Of a stretch of 64,000 bases of DNA, positions 60,695 to 64,000 are shown in pieces (positions within the stretch are counted from its first letter, which is position 1; each line of letters begins with the position of its first letter). Below the pieces are notes generated by a model. It saw only the letters and a program-made list of their open reading frames with translations, was not told where the DNA came from and did not search any database. This DNA comes from Roseimaritima sediminicola (GTDB taxonomy: Bacteria > Planctomycetota > Planctomycetia > Pirellulales > Pirellulaceae), in assembly GCF_009618275.1 (NCBI RefSeq), contig NZ_WIAD01000021.1, positions 26,717 through 90,716 on the forward strand, written 5' to 3'. The translations under genes were made by a program, and so were the position numbers.

Positions 60695-62600
60695 TCCGCC
60701 CTGCGACTTGCCGGCGGACGCGGCGTCGATGCGGGCGACGGTGGTCGGGGTCATCCTGGCCGGGGGCGGATCCCGGCGAATGGGCCGCGATAAAGCGGCT
60801 CTGCGGCGGCCCGACGGACGCTCGTTTCTCGAGTACTCGCTGGATCTACTCGTCCCGCTGTGTGGCCGCGTCATCGTCGCCGGTCGCGATCCGGATCCAG
60901 CGATCGCAGACGCGTCGACGGTTTGGCTGGCCGAAGACCCGCCGCGACAGGGTCCGATCGCCGGTGTACTGGCGGCCCTGCATTACGCCGCGAGCCAGTC
61001 CGGGGTGACGGCCGCGTTGACGGTGGCCGTGGACATGCCCGGGGTGCGAGCCGCCGACATCGCGGCGCTGCTGCGGTGTTACGCCGATTCGCTGGGCGAT
61101 TTCGCCGCCGGCCGAGCGCGACCCATCGCGGCCACCGCCGATGGTCACTTTGCCGAGCCCCTGTTGGCGATCTATCCGGTGGCGGCCCGGGCGGAGCTGG
61201 AAGCTTGGGTGGCCGCCGGCGATCGCAGTCTGGCACGATGGCTCCGGCGCCAGGACCCGCGTCTGGTGCGGCTGGACGATCCGGCTCTGATCAACGTTAA
61301 TACACCGGACCAGCTGCAGCGCTGGCAGCCTTCCCATCCAAAACATCCAACGCGGTTTGTCATGACCCCGTCTCGTTCGTCGTCCCCGTCGCTTTCGTCC
61401 CTGTCGCTTTCCCCGGAGCGGGCCATCGATCGTTTGGCCCAGCGCCTGATGGTGGTCGACAGCGAAGCCGTTCCGCTGGGCGACGCGTGCGGACGTGTGC
61501 TGCGAGAATCGATTCAGGCCGATCGTGACAGTCCCGCGGCGGACGTGTCGGCCATGGATGGCTATGCCGTGCGGATGGCGGACTTATCGGCCACGGCCGA
61601 ACTGGAAGTCCGGGGCGAAAGCCGTCCTGGCCACCGGCCCGCCGCGGCGGATCCCGCGGCCGTGATGCGCGTGTTCACCGGCGGCATCGTACCGGCCGGC
61701 TTCGACGCGGTCATTCGCCGGGAGGACACCGAAGAGCATCCACAGCGGGTGCGGCTGCTGGACGCGGCCAAGCGGGCGGCGCTCGGGCAGAACATCCGCC
61801 GCCGCGGCGAAAACATCGCTCAGGGCACAACCGTGGTAGCAAGCGGCGACAGCCTGACCCCGGGCCGGATCGCCGCGGCCGCCAATTTTGGCGCCAGCCG
61901 ACCGCTCGTCAGCCGCCGGGTTCGCGTCGCGGTGATCGTCACCGGCGACGAGTTGTTGGGCGTGGACCAGGCGGTCCAGCCCTGGCAGCTGCGCGATTCC
62001 AACGGATACGCGCTCTCTGCAATGCTGACCGGTCACCGCTGGATCGAACTGGTCGGCGTGCAGACGACCGGCGATTCGCTGAAGACGCTCTCGGCGACCA
62101 TCGCCCAGGCGCTTAGTACGGCCGACGCCGTGGTGCTCAGCGGTGGCGTGTCGATGGGCGACTACGACCACGTGCCGGCGGCGGTGCAGGCGTGTGGCGC
62201 GGAGACCGTTTTTCATCGCTTGCCGCTGCGCCCGGGCAAGCCGATTCTGGGAGCCGCCACGCCAGCGGGGCAATTGATTCTTGGGCTGCCCGGCAACCCG
62301 GTCAGCGCGGCGGTTTGCGGACGCCGGTTTCTGTTGCCGTTACTGGGGCGGATGGCCGGCTGTGCGCCGAGTCCGCGGTTGCGGGTTCGCTTGGCAAACC
62401 CTTCCGAGCGGACGTTGCCGCTGTGGTGGATGCAGCTGGTGCAAGTCGCCCCCGACGGCCGGACGGCCCAGTTGGTCGCCAGCAAGGGATCGGGAGACCT
62501 AGTGTCGCTGGGCCGCAGCGACGGCTTTGTCGAAGTGCCCCCGCACGATGGCGAGCCCCGCGACGCAGCCGGCCCCTGGCCGTTCTGGTCCTGGCTTTAG
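60687..62600 (+). CDS. MobA-MoeA fusion for molybdenum cofactor synthesis
   Basis: A 637-residue two-domain enzyme. Residues about 15-225 are a MobA-type nucleotidyltransferase (GVILAGGGSRRMGRDKAALR, VAVDMPGVRA, FAEPLLAIYP, LINVNTPDQL), which attaches GMP (or CMP) to molybdopterin. After a Ser/Pro-rich linker (SRSSSPSLSSLSLSPE) residues about 245-637 are MoeA (DSPAADVSAMDGYAVRMADL, RVFTGGIVPAG, VIVTGDELLG, AVVLSGGVSMGDYDHVPAAV, LPLRPGKPILGA, GLPGNPVSAAV), which inserts molybdate. Fusing insertion and nucleotide attachment in one chain allows channelling. The exact start is uncertain: a Met 14 codons in (MRATVVGVILAGG) is also good and would avoid the overlap with the upstream gene. Confidence 0.92.
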   Translation: MVDPPCDLPADAASMRATVVGVILAGGGSRRMGRDKAALRRPDGRSFLEYSLDLLVPLCGRVIVAGRDPDPAIADASTVWLAEDPPRQGPIAGVLAALHYAASQSGVTAALTVAVDMPGVRAADIAALLRCYADSLGDFAAGRARPIAATADGHFAEPLLAIYPVAARAELEAWVAAGDRSLARWLRRQDPRLVRLDDPALINVNTPDQLQRWQPSHPKHPTRFVMTPSRSSSPSLSSLSLSPERAIDRLAQRLMVVDSEAVPLGDACGRVLRESIQADRDSPAADVSAMDGYAVRMADLSATAELEVRGESRPGHRPAAADPAAVMRVFTGGIVPAGFDAVIRREDTEEHPQRVRLLDAAKRAALGQNIRRRGENIAQGTTVVASGDSLTPGRIAAAANFGASRPLVSRRVRVAVIVTGDELLGVDQAVQPWQLRDSNGYALSAMLTGHRWIELVGVQTTGDSLKTLSATIAQALSTADAVVLSGGVSMGDYDHVPAAVQACGAETVFHRLPLRPGKPILGAATPAGQLILGLPGNPVSAAVCGRRFLLPLLGRMAGCAPSPRLRVRLANPSERTLPLWWMQLVQVAPDGRTAQLVASKGSGDLVSLGRSDGFVEVPPHDGEPRDAAGPWPFWSWL

Positions 62601-62628
62601 TCCGGAGGACGGCAGAGCCCCTGCCGGG

Positions 62629-62811
62629 GCACTGGAGCTGATCGTTCGCTCGGTCGATGGCGTGCTGCGCAAATGTCGGAACCTGTGCTTGGCGTCGATG
62701 CTCGACACGGTCCGGGCGTCTAGCGGGACGACGATCGACATCGACGTCGTCAATCGCGTGCTACTTCTCTTCCTTCAGGGAGCCCAAGCAACGATGATCA
62801 CGAGAGAATGA
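62629..62811 (+). pseudogene. C-terminal remnant of an ExeA/TniB-like AAA ATPase
   Basis: From 62629 the frame reads ALELIVRSVDGVLRKCRNLC and LASMLDTVRASSGTTIDIDV then VNRVLL. This resembles the C-terminal sensor-2 region of ExeA/TniB-like ATPases that accompany transposition modules in planctomycetes (from memory). The rest of the ATPase is absent; the fragment begins only 29 bp after the MobA-MoeA stop and ends at TGA 62809-62811. It is read as a truncated pseudogene. Confidence 0.5.
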
Positions 62812-62838
62812 CTGCGGGCGATCCGCAATGACCTGCCG

Positions 62839-63111
62839 ATGAAGCTGACGATCGGGCGGTTTCGCCAGTACGGTCCGATCAGCAAGCAGAGCGACGGTAC
62901 CTTCCGCTTCCAATGTCCCGGTTGCGGCGAACTGCGAGCGACTGTGAATCCGAAAAGCAACTTGGCTCATTGCTTCAGCTGCGGTGAGAACTACAACAAC
63001 ATCGACCTGATGCTGACGCAGGGCCACGACTTCCTGCCCGCGGTGGAGATCCTCCGCCGCTGGCTGGAAGACTACCAGCGAGAGCTGGGTCGAGTGAAGC
63101 CATCGGCCTAA
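62839..63111 (+). CDS. CHC2-type zinc finger protein (primase-like, mobile-module partner)
   Basis: A 90-residue protein with a primase-type CHC2 zinc finger: FQCPGCGELRATVNPKSNLA followed by HCFSCGENYNNIDLM, giving C-x2-C...H-C-x2-C. A helical tail (FLPAVEILRRWLEDYQREL) ends the protein. The homologous frame may begin upstream at LRAIRNDLP, but the first ATG is 62839. It probably belonged to the same mobile module as the AAA fragment before it, binding DNA. It is followed by a strong terminator. It has no toprim or polymerase domain and so is not a primase itself. Confidence 0.72.
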   Translation: MKLTIGRFRQYGPISKQSDGTFRFQCPGCGELRATVNPKSNLAHCFSCGENYNNIDLMLTQGHDFLPAVEILRRWLEDYQRELGRVKPSA

Positions 63112-63729
63112 TCGGCCCACCAAATCGAACCCATCTATCAAAGTGTGATCGCTCAGCCGCAGCGGTCGCACTTTTTTGTTTGCGCGGACCGTTCACCCGG
63201 CCCGCCCGGTCGCACCACGGGAAAACGCTTCTCCAAAATTCTCAACAATTCGGTACACGCCCCTTCAGAGCCCCGAAATCCCTACAGTCATAATTTCGCC
63301 AGAAATGCGACTGTAATTCGGTCGGTAACAGCTAGGCCTTGTATTCCGTATTCGAAAATGCACTTCTGCTTGACCACTGTTGTGAACACCGAACACCGGG
63401 TCTGACCCCGGCGAAGCCTTCCCGAACATCGTCAAGGGATTCGGAAATCTTTTTCCGAATCAGTGTTGACCAAAAGTAAGACCGTCGCTGACCCCGGCCA
63501 AGCCTTTCCCTGCATTTTTGAGCTTCACGCCGCGTGCGTCGTGCCGAAAAACGAGCCTTGGCCGCCCTTCGACACCACCGCCATGCTTCCGAACACCTCC
63601 ACCTGCCCGTCACACCCGCCACCCGACCGGAAAATAGCCCTGACCGGGAATCGCTGCAAGAAATGCGACTGTAATTCGGCCGGTAACAGGTAACAGCTGA
63701 CCCCCGTGGTTTATCCAGAGGGCGTTCGT
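63112..63729. repeat. Repeat-bearing region without genes
   Basis: After the terminator, AAATGCGACTGTAATTCGG followed by CGGTAACAG occurs twice (63301-63333 and 63659-63697). CTGACCCCGGCGAAGCC / CTGACCCCGGCCAAGCC occurs at 63402 and 63488. A perfect 10-bp stem-loop, GATTCGGAAA-TCTT-TTTCCGAATC, lies at 63438-63461. No frame looks coding. Confidence 0.65.
63140..63178 (+). terminator. Rho-independent terminator after the CHC2 gene
   Basis: AAGTGTGATCGCT pairs with AGCGGTCGCACTT (two G-T pairs) around CAGCCGC and runs into TTTTTTG, 29 bp after the CHC2 stop codon. Confidence 0.8.
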
Positions 63730-63963
63730 TTAAGAACAGGATTCCTCAACGTAACACCGTGCAAGAAGTTCATTCGCATCAGCCACGAACTTCGAGGCCA
63801 ACTGTTCATCGGCAAGCGTCACTTCAAAATGCTGTCCTCGTAGCAATCCATCAATCTTTCGCTTTGCTTCTGCAAGCCCCAAATTGGTTCGTTCGCGAAG
63901 AAATTGGTTAAACCGGACTGCAATGAAACCCGGCTCCCAACTTTCGACAATCACTTTCACCAT
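63730..63963 (-). CDS. Small hypothetical protein, weak L7/L12 C-domain resemblance
   Basis: A 77-residue protein starting at ATG 63963 (MVKVIVESWEPGFIAVRFNQ), then FLRERTNLGLAEAKRKIDGL and a helical end FVADANELLARCYVEES. The LGLAEAK segment with flanking beta/alpha pattern recalls the ribosomal protein L7/L12 C-terminal fold, which some stand-alone bacterial proteins share. This is a pattern impression only. Upstream sequence is AT-rich. No neighbour gives context because the window ends. Confidence 0.6.
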   Translation of the reverse strand: MVKVIVESWEPGFIAVRFNQFLRERTNLGLAEAKRKIDGLLRGQHFEVTLADEQLASKFVADANELLARCYVEESCS

Positions 63964-64000
63964 TTTTTAATCCATTAGAATGATAATCGGTCGAGGCTGC

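Noticed and set aside
62527..62628. Treating the AAA fragment as a complete gene from 62527
   Set aside because: That part overlaps the end of MobA-MoeA and has no ATPase similarity. Only residues from 62629 on resemble the family.

Overview
The window (about 64 kb, GC-rich) comes from a planctomycete chromosome, most likely of the Rhodopirellula/Pirellulaceae type. Markers of this are two DUF1559 prepilin-like proteins each followed by a small lipoprotein, a 1556-residue PVC-type heme-binding (CxxCH) protein with FG-GAP repeats, an ECF sigma factor next to a membrane-anchored Ser/Thr kinase, weak Shine-Dalgarno use, and many dispersed hairpin repeats between genes. No phage, no complete classical insertion sequence and no CRISPR array were seen. 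All identifications come from reading the sequence and from memory of protein families; no database search was run.

Layout. 1-2.8 kb: the end of metH, an acyltransferase-3 membrane protein and lpxK. 2.8-5.8 kb: a repeat-rich stretch holding gltX and a CYTH-domain protein. 5.8-10.6 kb: a small periplasmic protein with duplicated CCNGC motifs, a UvsE endonuclease fused to a GIY-YIG domain (minus strand), and a sulfur-handling cluster (two YeeE/YedE proteins, a DUF442/BLH-type phosphatase-like protein and a secreted DsrE-like protein). 10.8-19.6 kb: two DUF1559 plus lipoprotein pairs, separated by a tight four-gene catabolic-looking operon (MFS transporter, M20 peptidase, amidohydrolase, threonine-dehydratase-like enzyme). 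The second pair continues into a PepSY iron-uptake-type membrane protein behind a promoter with a Fur-like box. 19.6-26.9 kb: signalling genes (hybrid histidine kinase, thioredoxin-fold protein, Ser/Thr kinase, ECF sigma). 26.9-31.2 kb: an esterase, a broken gene, a PhoD/LamG phosphodiesterase and tRNA-Ala(GGC). 31.5-41.9 kb: a UPF0104 membrane protein, a SWIM/SNF2 helicase, a DUF559 endonuclease cassette, serS, an M20 dipeptidase, clpS and mtaB. 42-52 kb: an RND efflux pair and the large heme protein. 52.5-62.6 kb: asnB, glgC, a GGDEF protein, an esterase, a POT transporter, a carboxymuconolactone-decarboxylase-like protein and a MobA-MoeA fusion. 62.6-64 kb: the remnant of an AAA/CHC2 mobile module and a small unknown gene.

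The most unusual content lies between the genes. (1) A DUF559 (Vsr-fold) endonuclease gene is bracketed by 49-bp inverted repeats that differ at five positions only: three in a hairpin loop and two that form a compensatory base pair. (2) A 24-bp hairpin element recurs in at least six places. In four of them its leading G-TAG supplies the stop codon of the preceding gene, and its stem shows a C-G to G-C swap. (3) gltX and serS, 35 kb apart and on opposite strands, carry the same several-hundred-bp composite leader, which ends in a heptamer satellite abutting the start codon. (4) Elements of about 300 bp with long structured inverted ends occur in several copies. (5) A 32-bp-period hairpin array separates uvsE from the sulfur cluster. 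Together these suggest families of structured, probably mobile, repeats that settle precisely at gene ends.
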